This document shows, piece by piece, positions 38,185 through 48,472 of a DNA stretch of 64,000 nucleotides. Source of the stretch: Candidatus Peribacteria bacterium (GTDB taxonomy: Bacteria; Patescibacteriota; Gracilibacteria; Absconditabacterales; Absconditicoccaceae); the NCBI GenBank assembly GCA_023898485.1, contig CP060225.1, positions 62,001 through 126,000 of the forward strand, in the 5' to 3' direction. Within the stretch, counting starts at the first letter, position 1; every line of letters begins with the position of its first letter. The position numbers and the translations under genes are program-made. The notes under the pieces were generated by a model. That model did not search any database. It saw nothing but the letters and a program-made list of their open reading frames with translations, and was not told the DNA's origin.

Positions 38185-38874
38185 ATGAAAACTTTCTCTT
38201 TGCGGTGTATGATGTTATTTTGTATTGGTCTGAGCGGATGTTTTTCTCCACAATCGAATATTGAGAGCGATAATCCTGTTGATGTCTTCTCATGAGAAAG
38301 CACAGAGGTTGCTACTTGATTTCATGAAGATGATACTATCGATGTTATTGATGAGACTTTTTCTATTAATGATTATGTGATTGTAAAAGAATGAGAGAAA
38401 ATGGGCTATAGGATCCTTACGCTCTCTGATCCATCTATTGCAAATGTTTCTTACGGATTTGATCAGGCGCCATGTGATGACTATGGCTCTAGTACCTGTA
38501 TCAATATTATTCTTTTATGAGATCAGATTGTCTATTCTGATTTGGGTGAATCCAAATGATCGTTTTATAGATTTACCAACGAAGGTGTTTTATTTCGTTA
38601 TATCATGGGTGAGGGTGCTGCATGTCAATGATTCCTTGCAGAATATTATACTTATGTTCATTTGAACGATTTTAAAACACTTTATTCTCTTCGTAGCGAG
38701 CAACATCGTGGCATATCTCCTAGTCCCACTGATACTACTTGTGAGGATGATTGAGTAGTTTGGACAGTAGAAGAATCTCTTGCTATTTACTCTACTTTTG
38801 ATGATATGAGAAACACTACTAATGCTTGGAGTGGTTATTATACATCTACTGAACAAGCGTACTTGTCTCGTTAA
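38185..38874 (+). CDS. Lipoprotein of unknown function
   Basis: 229 residues. Signal peptide with lipobox LSGC (Cys19). The mature protein contains 'GYRILTLSDPSIANVSYGFD', several Cys pairs and acidic stretches; no domain is recognised. Nine or so UGAs are Gly. It is exported and probably anchored by Lgt-dependent lipidation. It follows HU and precedes a membrane coiled-coil protein on the same strand with a 27-base gap to the latter. Confidence 0.7.
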
Positions 38875-38901
38875 ATAATTTATTTTTGAAGAATTTGTAT
38901 T

Positions 38902-39333
38902 ATGGATACTGTATCAATAGTTGTTGGTATATTGATTGGAGGAGTAGTGTGATATGGAATATTTTATGTTCGTTATGGTCAGAAAAGCTTGGTTGATGAC
39001 CTCAGATCATCGGTCAAAGAACAGCAGTCTCGTATCAATGAACTTGAGCATGACTATCGTGAGTATCGTGAACAGAATGTCATCCTGAGAGAAAAGACAG
39101 CTGCTACACTTCGTGCTAATGAAGATCTCACAAGAATTGTGTCTGAGCTGAGTAGGTATTATTACCATATCAAAGTATGATCAGAAAAGATCCAGGAATT
39201 GGCGTCATTTCTTCGTCTGCCGGATCCGACTATCGAAGACAAAATCGAATACTATGTGCCTGAGGCGGTAGCGAAAACTCCTGAGCGTGATATCCCTGTG
39301 TATGAGAAGGAGGAGAGAGAGGAGTTTTTTTAG
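38902..39333 (+). CDS. Membrane-anchored coiled-coil protein
   Basis: 143 residues. An N-terminal membrane helix ('IVVGILIGGVVGYGIFYV', two Gly from UGA and GGA) is followed by a coiled coil ('DLRSSVKEQQSRINELEHDY') and an acidic end. The plan resembles YhcB/DUF-type or DivIC-like short bitopic proteins, but no family can be named. A UGA at 'HIKVGSEKI' is Gly. It may be co-transcribed with the lipoprotein upstream. Confidence 0.6.
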
Positions 39334-39395
39334 AGGAGAGTACATCGTGCAAAAAGAGTAAATAGGGTAAATAGTTTTGTCTGTTGTTTTTTATA

Positions 39396-40019
39396 ATGTC
39401 CTATACGAGCAAGGTAGTACCGACATTAGATATCAAAGAATGATACGATCGTGTAGCTGGTACGTATCATGAGTATTGGAAGCATTTGGATAGTTTTGAT
39501 CATGCAGAGTGGAGGAGATATTTGCCGAGAACGCTCCAGGGTGCAATCATTCTTGATCTGTGAGCAGGAGATGGGAGGACGTTCCATCGGTTTCAAGATT
39601 CGTGATACGCTCAGTATCGAGCTGCTGATATTTCTGAAGATTTGCTGGGACTTCATCCGCAGGGAGATCGTATTGAATCTTTTGTAGTGGATTTGGAAGA
39701 GGAATGGCCATGGGTAGAGAAGTCAGCGGATGTGGTGACGTCATTTTTCTTGTTGGAGCATATTGCTGATTTGCAACATTTGGCAGACTCAATTGAGCGT
39801 GTGCTGACGGACACGGGGGTTTGGATTTTTACGTATTTCCCTCAGAGGAGAGAATGGGTGCATGGACAGGGTGAGGATGCATTCAAAATCAAGATACACT
39901 ATCATAGATATGAGGATATAGAAGAAGCCATGCGCATGGCATGACTTGAGGTGCATCATATGGATATCGATGATGGCAATGGAGTCGTGGGGAGAGTGTA
40001 TGCGGGAGTGAAAGGATAA
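39396..40019 (+). CDS. Class I SAM-dependent methyltransferase
   Basis: 207 residues. Motif I is 'IILDLGAGDGRTFHRF' (about 49-64), with UGA giving the first glycine of the conserved loop; 'YRAADISEDLL' follows, then 'ADVVTSFFLLEHIADLQHLA' and 'VWIFTYFPQRREWVHG'. The substrate is unknown. It belongs to the broad Methyltransf_11-like group. The gene ends within an AAAGGATATGAAAGG repeat stretch. Start ATG 39396 lies inside a TATAATG sequence. Confidence 0.85.
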
Positions 40020-40070
40020 GAAAGGATATGAAAGGTTGAGGAAGGATTATAGAGGGTGATAGAGGATTTT
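40009..40070. repeat. AAAGGATATGAAAGG-type repeat between methyltransferase and ddl
   Basis: Imperfect 11-12 base units (AAAGGATAAG, AAAGGATATG, AAAGGTTGAG, GAAGGATTATAG, AGGGTGATAG) run from the last codons of one gene to just before the next. Confidence 0.55.
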
Positions 40071-40087
40071 AATTTTTTGTGATTTTT

Positions 40088-40987
40088 ATGAAACAGATTG
40101 CTATTCTCACATGAGGAGTGACCGATGAGAGGGTGATTTCACTGAGATCGGCGCAGGCCGTGGATGATATGCTATCGGAGAGATGATATAGCGTGACACA
40201 ATATATGTTGCCTGAGCAGATGAAGAATTTTGTTGCAGCAAGTGATCAGTATGATTTTGCTCGAGTGATGATCCATGGGAAGTGATGAGAGGATGGACAT
40301 GTTGTATGATTGCTTGATTTGTTGAATATTCCTTATCAGTGTACATCTCGTGATGTTCTTGCTCTCACTATAGATAAGTGGTTAACGAAACAAGTGTGGA
40401 ATCAGATTGGTTTACCCGTAGCAAAGGATATAATTTTGGATGTGAGTGTGGATGAATGAGAGGTGCGTGCGGTATTGTCTGAATTTAATTTTCGCTGCGT
40501 GTGTAAAGCTTTGGATCAGTGAAGTTCACAAGGTATGGTGATTGTGTCATCAGAAAAGCAGGTATCTGATGTATGTAGACTCACACAAAGTTTTGGTCGT
40601 GTGATGTGTGAGGAATTTGTACAAGGGAGTGAGTGTACGGTGGCAATTCTGGATGGAGAAACTTTACCAATTGTAGAAATTATTCCCCCTGAATGAGGAG
40701 AGTTTGATTTTGAGAATAAATATAATGGCAAAACACAGGAAATTTGTCCTGCAAGATATGACCATGATTTAACATATAAAATACAGCAATTAGCACTGGA
40801 TGCATATCATGCAGTAAAATGTACATGTTATGGTCGTGTGGATATTATGATAGGGGAGAGTGGGCCAATACTCCTTGAAATCAATACGATACCATGATTT
40901 ACTGATCAGAGTTTATATCCATTAGCTGCAAGAGCTGCCGGTATAAATTTTGGTGAGTTGTGTGAAGGATTGATGTACTTAGAATAG
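40088..40987 (+). CDS. ddl: D-alanine-D-alanine ligase
   Basis: 299 residues. ATP-grasp enzyme that makes the D-Ala-D-Ala dipeptide for peptidoglycan precursors. Present are 'MIHGKGGEDGHVVGLLDLLN' (conserved glycine-rich loop, three Gly from UGA), 'CTSRDVLALTIDKWLTK', 'CKALDQGSSQGMVIV' (ATP-grasp loop), 'RVMCEEFVQGSECTVAIL', 'RVDIM' and 'ILLEINTIPGFTDQSLYPLAA' with the magnesium ligands. Ten or so UGAs are used. It is convergent with uvrA. Together with alr at 49609 it supplies D-Ala-D-Ala. Confidence 0.95.
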
Positions 40988-41012
40988 ATAATTTCTATTT
41001 GTAATCTATGAT

Positions 41013-44000
41013 TTATGTAGTTATTATTTTCCCATCATCCAGCCTTACTACCTTATCTGCGAACTGGAGCAAATGCTCATCGTGTTCGATCATGACGATA
41101 GTGTCGCCGTTTTCCAAGAATCTTTTCAAAACGAGCAACAGACGCTCGATATCTTGCGGATGGAGGCCTACGGTCGGCTCATCGAGGAAGTAGAGGGTGT
41201 GACCCTTGTATGATTTGAGCAGATGGGAGACAAGTTTGAGTCTCTGTGATTCTCCTCCTGAGAGCATCGGAGCTGGCTGTCATAGTTTCAAGTAGCCCAA
41301 GCCAATATCGACCATCAGCTGGAGTTGCTCGTGGATATGGTCCATCTCTTCGAAGAAGATGAGTGCGTCTTTGACATACATATCGAGGACTTCGTAGATC
41401 GATTTGCCACGTCGTTTGATAGAGAGGATTTCGGGTTTGTATCTGCGTCACTGACAGAGCTCACACGGGACGTAGGTATCGGGAAGAAATTGTAATTCTA
41501 TCTTTTTGTGTCCATAACCATCACACTCAGGACAGCGACCTTTTTTGCTGTTGAAGGAGAAGTGACCCGCATTGAAACCTAGATACTTCGCCTCTGAGAC
41601 ACCTGCATAGAGCGTACGAATATCATCAAACACTCCGATAAACGTCGCAGGACAACTACGTGGCGTCTTACCGATACTTGACTGATCGACATAGAGCGTA
41701 TTATTGATCCTGTCATGACCACGGATAGTCTCAACCGCTATTTCTTGTTCCATAAATGCTTGCGTCGCCTTATTGGCCAGATCCATATATTCATCCTTTT
41801 TCATCACAGGTGCGGCGATGATATCCTGTCGTGACATTCAGGATTTCAGCATTTGGAGTCTGATATAGGATTGGATTCGCTTGTCCTTGTCGTTGAGAAA
41901 GCGGAAGAGTGTCGTATACATTAGCGTCGTTTTACCCGCGCCCGATGGCCCGGTGATGATGGTAAATGACCCGAGCGGTATATCGACATCGATACTTTTC
42001 AAATTGTAGGCAGACGCCTTTTTGATGCTAATACTATGGGTTTGAGGTTCGTGCTCAAAATGGACGTTGACCTCTTGCTCACCTCTCATATACTGTGCAG
42101 TCAGCGCATCGGAAGTAATAAACTCATCATACGGACCATTAAAAATCACTTTCCCTCCAAAGTCTCCTGCACCCGGACCGATCTCGACTACCCAGTCTGA
42201 TGCAGCGATAAACTTATCGTGATGCTCGACCACGATGATGGTATTGCCCATGGCTTGGAGCTTGCGAATGGCCGCGATCATCCTTTCAATCTCGCGAGTA
42301 TCCAGACCGATCGTCGGCTCATCCAGGACGTAGATAATTCATGTCAGCTTGTTTCCCAGCTGCTTCGCTAGACGCAGACGTTGCATTTCTCCTCCAGACA
42401 GTGTTTTGACTCCACGTGAGAGGGTAATATATCCCAGCCCCAGATCACCGATGGTTTCGACTCTGTCGACCAGTGGACGCATGATTCTATCGATGAGTTG
42501 CTTCGGTTTGGACGTTGTATCCCAGTATCACTGAAGGAAATTTTTCAAATCAAATAGTGATTTGGACTGAAGATCGGCGATATTAAATTTAGATGAATTG
42601 GACGAAGTAGATCAAGAAGATGAATCAGATACGTGAGAAAAACCAATAACAAGAAATATGTCATCCTCACTTATTTCTCCATAATACTCTTCAAAAGATT
42701 TTTTCATGATATCTCTCGATTTGTAGGAATTGTGACCTTTTTGTTTGAGTGGAAGAGATGAAAAAGGAATTTGCTCAAGAGTAGTAATGCAAATTTGTCA
42801 TTTTTTTTCTTTATCGCTACCAAATCATACAACATCTCACACAGACAAATCTGGAGCATATTTGAGTCATAATCTGTAACTTAATGTCTTTTTGCCATTT
42901 ATAATATCATCAATTTGTTGATCATTATGAAACTGCAAAACAAAATCCTTTCATTTCTTTTCACTTCCTTTCTCTTCATCCATTTGGAGGAACACATTGA
43001 GTGACTCGGGTCTCAGTCTCGTACCATGACAGCTGGGACAGGTGTCCATCTCGAGCATCGCTTGGAAATCGACGGTCAGGAGACCTTTGTTATACTGATC
43101 GATGAGGACGTCTTCGATACCCTTATATTTGATACTGGTATATTTGCCATCACCCATCGGTAGCTTGAGTAGCTCGCCATCCCCGTGTATGACCAGCTCC
43201 TGGAAGTGATCAGGGAGTTCGTGTCGTCTGAGATCGAGGTTGATATCGTGGATATGAGCAAGTTTTTTGAGTATGGCTTGACCGAGTTTACTATCACGCC
43301 ACGGGAGGATAGCTTCAAGATAGGTGCTATTGGGATCGAGGAGTTTGTCAAAATCTGCCTGCAACATCTCGCCCAGACCATGACAGGTCTCACATGCTCA
43401 TTCTTGTCTGTTGGGAGAGAAGTGTTGGGTCGTAAATTCAGGATATTCGATATTACAGTTGGCGCAGTAGGACTTGTCAGTGAACCATTGAATAAGTGAT
43501 GAAGCAGATGAATTGGATGAAGTAGATCAAGTAGCTCTATTTCCTCTATTTATTCCATTATTTCCACTTCATCCTTCTGAGTAGATACCAAATTTGGGTG
43601 ATTCTTCAAGGATTTTGATGATATCTTCATGGATTCTTGCACGATTTGCATTTGTGAGTGTGATACGATCATAGATGCCATAGACTGCCAGTGGGATGAA
43701 ACTTTCTGGAATATTGGGAGATTCGAGATAGAAAAACTCGATAGGCGAAAGAGATGAAGTGGACGAATTGGATCAAGTAGATCAAGTTGATTTTTTGTTA
43801 TCCACTTGTTCCATCGTATCCATTTTGTCTATTTCCCCCTTCTCCTGTGGCAGGACGATATATCTTGTAAATCCTTTTCCCTTTTCGACTTGATTGCGGT
43901 TTTTCTTGACGAACTTGTCAAACTCATCGACGGTATCGAAGTTTTTCACATGTTGGATGAGGAAGACTTTTTCATCGACATAGGTATCATAGATTTGGTC

Positions 44001-44444
44001 GATAATATTGTCGATGTTTTGTGTTTGTATGCGTTCTCCACAGTTGTAGCAGTAGAGATCACCAACTTTGGCAAAAAGCAATCTCAGATAGTCGTCGATT
44101 TCTGTGGTCGTACCGACGGTGGATCTACTATTACCGACGGATTTGTTCTGCTCGATGGCGATCGCAGGACTGAGTCCTTCGCTGTGCTCGATGTCGGGTC
44201 TGGTTCCGAGATTGAAAAACTGCCTCAGATACGATCCCAGTGATTCGATATAGCGAAATTGCCCCTCCTTGTAGATGGTATGGAAGGCAAGTGATGATTT
44301 TCCTGATCATGATACTCCTGTAATAGTGATGAGTTTATTTTTCGGCAACTCAATGTCTATATTTTGGAGATTATGGGTGGAGACTCACTCTAATTTGATG
44401 TATGATTCATTGGCTATATTTCTGTCTGTTTTTTTGGTTGGCAT
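41013..44444 (-). CDS. uvrA: Excinuclease subunit A with low-complexity insertions
   Basis: 1143 residues (about 200 longer than usual). Damage-recognition ATPase of nucleotide excision repair. The first Walker A 'LITITGVSGSGKSSLAF' (about 38-54, one Gly from UGA), a 'CYNCGERI' zinc-finger-like pair, 'VKTLSGGEMQRLRLAKQ' signature (about 680), the second Walker A 'ITGPSGAGKTTLMY' (about 830), 'CPECDGYG' and 'PMLSGGESQRLKLVSHL' are all present. Three Ser/Thr/Asn-rich inserts at about 215-232, 288-315 and 601-617 are encoded by tandem repeat DNA. UGA codons number more than fifteen. The start at 44444 follows an in-frame TAA. UvrB at 19136 is truncated, which leaves the pathway in doubt. Confidence 0.93.
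42585..42640. repeat. Tandem repeat encoding a Ser-rich insert in uvrA (copy 3)
   Basis: GATGAATTGGACGAAGTAGATCAAG-type units on the plus strand; on the coding strand they give 'SDSSSGSTSSNSSKF'. Same type as the blocks at 43500 and 43748 and upstream of uvrB. Confidence 0.7.
43495..43585. repeat. Tandem repeat encoding a Ser/Asn-rich insert in uvrA (copy 2)
   Basis: GATGAATTGGATGAAGTAGAT-like units followed by units in the opposite sense (ATTTCCTCTATTTATTCC). Coding product is 'RATGSTSSNSSASS' preceded by a Gly/Asn stretch. Confidence 0.7.
43745..43795. repeat. Tandem repeat encoding a Ser/Thr-rich insert in uvrA (copy 1)
   Basis: GATGAAGTGGACGAATTGGAT-like units; coding product 'STGSTGSNSSTSSL', with two Gly from UGA. 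Confidence 0.7.
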
Positions 44445-44636
44445 GGATGATTTATTGGATAACGTAAAGACGGCCCCGCCATGGAGACAGGGTGTGTGTA
44501 TTACGCTTCATTATAAGGAGAGAAATAAGTGATGCAAGACAGAATAAAACTATTTGTAAATCAAGAGTGCTTGTATATGATGATTGATGTATTATATATG
44601 TTGACAATATTTTATAGGATTATTCAAAAAGATTAG

Positions 44637-45239
44637 ATGTGAGCATCAAAAGTAGTAGCAGTCGATTTTGATGAAGTGCTAGCAGAGTCCATGAGAGCAT
44701 GTCTCGCATTTCACAATTATACCATCTGTGGACAGGATATCGAGTATGAAACAATTACCTATTACCATCTTGAAGATAATGATCATTTAAACATTACGAC
44801 CGACCAAGCTGTTCAGTGGTTTGATGATTTTAATGAGCAATGACAAAACACAGTGGATCCAGTATTATGAGCATATGAAAAATTATTGGAGCGAAAACAA
44901 CAGTGACATACAATGATTCTGGTGACAGCAAGGCCCAGCTCATTAGAGAAACAAACACGTGGCCGGCTTGATAAACATTTCCCCAATATTTTCAGCCAAT
45001 ATAAATTTGGTAGTATATATCACAGTACTGGGATTACACGCTCGAAGGCAGAAATGTGTGCGGAAATTGGAGCAGATCTGTTCATAGATGATAATATGAG
45101 ATATCTTCTTGATGTACAAAATCATCTTCCAAACACACAACTTTTTCTGTATGAGAGACCACGAAATCATGAATATAAATCTGAGCTCCATCCATGAATC
45201 ACCAAAGTCTCCAGTCGATCTGATATTTTCGTAGCATAA
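44637..45239 (+). CDS. HAD-superfamily phosphatase, 5'-nucleotidase-like
   Basis: 200 residues. HAD motif I 'VVAVDFDEVLAES' (nucleophile Asp), motif II/III region 'MILVTARPSSLEKQTRGRL' and motif IV 'GADLFIDDNMRYL' are visible in order. The plan resembles the NT5C/deoxyribonucleotidase and similar HAD groups, with a substrate that cannot be set. The second codon is UGA (Gly). It is the first of four plus-strand genes (HAD, MazG-like, Nudix, Map), three of which act on nucleotides or clean up metabolites. Confidence 0.8.
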
Positions 45240-45308
45240 TCCTTCCCTTGCTATCGTGCGATATATCAGTAGAGAAGAAAGGAAGAATTTTATAGACTAT
45301 TGGTCCGT

Positions 45309-45782
45309 ATGCCCTATCAAGAACCCCAAGCACTCAATGGTACTGCTCAGTTTCACGAGCTGTTCGGTGCACCTATTCTGCCCAAGCCAGAGATACCCTC
45401 ACCCGAGAGATGCGCACTCAGAGTATCACTCCTCCAAGAAGAACTCAATGAACTCCAACAAGCTATCGATGATGGTGATCTCGTAGAAATAGCTGATGCG
45501 CTGGGCGATATCCAATACGTCCTCGCTGGAGCTGTACACGAATTTGGTCTGAGTGATCGTTTTGCGGATATTTTCGCTGAAATCCAACGTTCTAATATGT
45601 CCAAAGCATGTGCTACGTTAGAAGAAGCGGAGCAGACCGTCGAACATTACAAAACACACAAAGCAGAAGAAGCATACATCGTCGAGAAAAATGGTGAATA
45701 TCTTGTGCATCGTGCTGGAGATGATAAGGTGCTCAAATCAGTTAATTATAGTTCAGCTGATTTATCATCGTTTGTATTGTAA
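45309..45782 (+). CDS. MazG-like / PRA-PH-like nucleotide pyrophosphohydrolase
   Basis: 157 residues, all-alpha NTP pyrophosphatase fold. 'RVSLLQEELNELQQAIDDGD' and 'LVEIADALGDIQYVLAGAVH' give the Glu-x-x-Glu and Glu-x-x-Asp pairs that bind magnesium. Likely hydrolyses (d)NTPs or odd nucleotides to monophosphates. The C-terminal half ('KACATLEEAEQTVEHYKTHK' on) has family-specific extra helices. ATG at 45309 is preferred over TTG at 45300. The next gene starts six bases after the stop, indicating an operon. Confidence 0.85.
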   Translation: MPYQEPQALNGTAQFHELFGAPILPKPEIPSPERCALRVSLLQEELNELQQAIDDGDLVEIADALGDIQYVLAGAVHEFGLSDRFADIFAEIQRSNMSKACATLEEAEQTVEHYKTHKAEEAYIVEKNGEYLVHRAGDDKVLKSVNYSSADLSSFVL

Positions 45783-45787
45783 TACCC

Positions 45788-46231
45788 ATGCCCACCTTCT
45801 ACGATAAAGTATGACTATTGGTCTTGTCGGAAGATCGCACATCATTTCTCGTGTGTCAAAAACACCCCAAACATCATCTCGACAGTGGAAAAGTCGAAGT
45901 CAGACAGTATATCATGCCCGGTGGTACGATCGAAGAGGGAGAAGACCATCTCACTTGCTTACAGAGAGAAGTAGATGAGGAACTTGCAACACAGGTAACT
46001 GATCCACAGTATATTGCAACCTATGAGGCACCTGCAGCAGGTCATACCGATGGATCCAAAGTTCGTATTGCGCTCTACCAGGGCACACTTGTAGACCAAC
46101 CACAACCATCAGGAGAGATTGCAGCACTTCATTGGATTGGAGCCAGTGATCGTGATAATGAGATGGTATCAGAGATTATAAGAGAATATATTTTGCCAGA
46201 CACAATAGAGAAGGGAATTTTATCATCATAG
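45788..46231 (+). CDS. Nudix hydrolase
   Basis: 147 residues. Nudix box 'GGTIEEGEDHLTCLQREVDEEL' is cited here by its ends: Gly at about 51, Glu pair REVDEEL at about 64-70; spacing G-x5-E-x7-REUxEE fits the family. It hydrolyses nucleoside diphosphates linked to another group; the substrate cannot be set. UGA at codon 9 is Gly. ATG at 45788 directly follows the MazG-like gene, and map begins 10 bases after the stop, so these form one operon. Confidence 0.9.
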
Positions 46232-46241
46232 CGAAGAGTAT

Positions 46242-47018
46242 ATGTCTTCCAAAATCATCATCAAAACTCCTCAGCAGATAGCAAACATCCGCGAAGCAGG
46301 CAAATATTGGCTTGAGCTTATGACAGAACTTCGTGATCGTTCCACAGTAGGAGTTGCATTGATCGAACTGGAAAATTATGCAGATACCTATATCAGAAAA
46401 CATCATATTCATGGCTCATTTAAATGATATCAGTGATTTCCAGCTAACCTTTGTCTTTCAGTCAATGATTGTGTTGTTCATGGTATTCCCGATGATTATG
46501 TCCTTAAAAATGGTGATGTACTAAAAATTGATATGGGAATCACCTACGAAAGATGTATTGCAGACGCTGCGATCTCGTTGGTGATCGGAGGTGATCATAC
46601 AAATCCGGTGGGTGCAGACCTTATCCACGCTACGAAACTTGCTCTCGATAGAGGAATTGAGACGCTTCAATTTGGGCAAACGCCTGAGGCATATGGACAA
46701 GTCGTTTATGATACTATACAGGAATCTGGCTATGAAGTGATCCGTCATCTCACTGGTCATGGTGTTGGCGTACAAGTTCACGAAGAACCATCCATTTATA
46801 ATCGACCACATCGTAATCTTGCAAAAGTGGTACTTCGTCCTGGGATGGTTATTGCATGTGAGCCCATCACTGCAGAACGTTCGACAGATTATGCTATGGA
46901 ACCAGGTAATGACTGGAATCTCTACACGGAATATGGCGATCTTGGTGCACAGCGAGAATATACCGTCGCTATCACTGACCATGGTCCAGAGATCTTAGCT
47001 GGGATGTCAAATATATAA
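46242..47018 (+). CDS. map: Methionine aminopeptidase, type I
   Basis: 258 residues. Removes the initiator Met from new proteins. Metal ligands: Asp in 'VLKIDMGITYERCIADAAIS' (two Asp), His in 'RHLTGHGVGVQVHEEP', Glu in 'VIACEPITAE' and Glu in 'GAQREYTVAIT'. The His in 'VNDCVVHGIPDD' is the substrate-binding one. UGA is Gly in 'FKGYQGFPANLC', where family members have 'Y-x-G-FP'. It is last in the operon with the HAD, MazG-like and Nudix genes. Confidence 0.95.
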
Positions 47019-47028
47019 GATAGTATAT

Positions 47029-47532
47029 TTATAGACACCATCTACTCACTACTTTTCACTCATATTGCAACTGTTGCAACTCATCTACGGTGATGCGTTG
47101 TTTTTTCCGTATAATAGTTACTGGTGATGCGTTGCTAGTTACTAGTGCTTTGTGGGCTGCGACGAGTTGATCTGGAGCATCCGATTCTGGTTCGCTGAGT
47201 GGGGTGAGGGAATCTACAAAAATGATGTTTTCTCTCTCTTTCTCTCTTTCTCTTTTTTGCTCTAGCCACTTGATGGTATTGGCGAGAGTCTGATAGCCGT
47301 GTGTGATGAGGATGTGATTATGAGTGGTCGTCTGGACGATATCCAAGAGTCTGGTCAGATCGTTTTCATCGAGATCTCTGGCATCTTTGAGACAGAGGGT
47401 GATGTGTTCGTCATAGGATAGTCAGAGCTTCTGCATCGTCCCGGGGACGAGTGTGTGACGCAGGGGAGCGACTATCTGCTGTTTCTGATCTCGATGACTG
47501 TCGATGACTCAGCCGGTGGTTATGAGAAGCAT
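47029..47532 (-). CDS. Asparaginase-like N-terminal domain protein, short
   Basis: 167 residues. 'MLLITTGGVIDSHRD' resembles the start of L-asparaginases ('TTGGTI'), and 'NHILITHGYQTLANTIKWLE' matches their second motif ('THGTDTM'). The catalytic Thr in the first motif is Val here ('GGVID') and the C-terminal domain is missing. A Glu/Arg/Lys-rich repeat ('KREREKERE') and a Ser/Pro/Asp stretch follow. So this is probably a non-catalytic or decayed relative. UGA at three places is Gly; the stop is TAA at 47029, beyond an apparent UGA end. Confidence 0.55.
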
Positions 47533-47618
47533 TGTAATTATTTTAGTGAAATAATATTGTTTTCTTGTGATCAATAAATATAGTAGTTCTTATCTTTATA
47601 TTATCTGATTTACATATA

Positions 47619-47828
47619 ATGTCTGATTTAGAAGGGAAGATAGTTTCGGTAGAGCTTACTAGTGAGCTCATTACTAATCTATTGGAAGCAAAGACGAAAG
47701 AAGAGATTTTGTTTTTATTGCAATGAAAGACTCACATACAAGAATCCTCTACTGAAGGTGAAGATCATACTGATGAATCTTATCTTATTGGTATGATGGG
47801 TAACCTAAGGTGAAGTAGAGAATTTTAG
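47619..47828 (+). CDS. Small acidic protein, unknown
   Basis: 69 residues, acidic, no membrane span. 'VELTSELITNLLEAKTKEEI' is amphipathic helix. UGA is Gly twice. The TAG stop overlaps the TAA stop of the convergent Tag gene, and a suitable ATG follows an AT-rich spacer. No family. It could be a small regulator; only the open frame and compact spacing support it. Confidence 0.4.
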
Positions 47829-48385
47829 TGATTTTTGTATTTTCGGCAGGTGATTTCGTGGTCGTTGATCTGTCACGTCGCTTGGAGGTGGGCGTAGATG
47901 GTGGTCGGACCCAAAAATTTCATTCAGCGTTTTTTGAGGTCTTTGGAAATAGTTTCAGAGAGAGGAGTTGAAGCGGGAGCGGTGCGATAGTCGGTGAGTT
48001 GGTTATCAATGATCTCTCCATCAGTGTATGCTCGGATATAGCTATCTCGTGAGCCGAATTCTTGCTGGATATCGAGGAAAATCTGCGCATTACGAATCAT
48101 GGCTTCGATTTTGCCACGGTGGCGGATGATACCTGGGTTATCAAGGAGCTTAAGTATTTTCTTCTCATCATATTGAGCGATAACCTGTGGATCAAAATTA
48201 TCACATGCATGGCGAAAGTTCTCACGTTTTTTGAGTATGGTGTACCATGAAAGACCTGCTTGAAACGATTCTAGCACAAGAAACTCAAAATGTTTCTGAT
48301 CGTCATGGACAGGGATTCACCACTCGTGATCGTGATAATCGCGATAGAGGTCGTCTTTTTCACATCGAGGGCAGCGATAGGGCAT
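47825..48385 (-). CDS. tag: DNA-3-methyladenine glycosylase I
   Basis: 186 residues. Excises 3-methyladenine from DNA. The start 'MPYRCPRC' has the zinc-binding Cys pair; then 'YHDHEWGIPVHDDQKHFEF' and 'ESFQAGLSWYTILKKRENFR', both nearly invariant, and 'GIIRHRGKIEAMIRNAQ'. The Gly in 'EWGIP' is encoded by UGA, strong proof of the code. The C-terminal zinc site is seen as 'YAHLQATGQINDHEITCRKY'. Normal length. It is divergent from truD. Confidence 0.95.
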
Positions 48386-48472
48386 GAGAGTAGTATAAGA
48401 AATAATAATACCCTTTCTATTTAGTGAACAATCTGTATATTGCAATGAACTTTATCATTGACGAATGGAATT

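Noticed and set aside
44533..44637. A 34-codon plus-strand ORF just before the HAD gene
   Set aside because: Short, without similarity or clear ribosome-binding site; its stop merges with the next start, which may be chance in AT-rich DNA.
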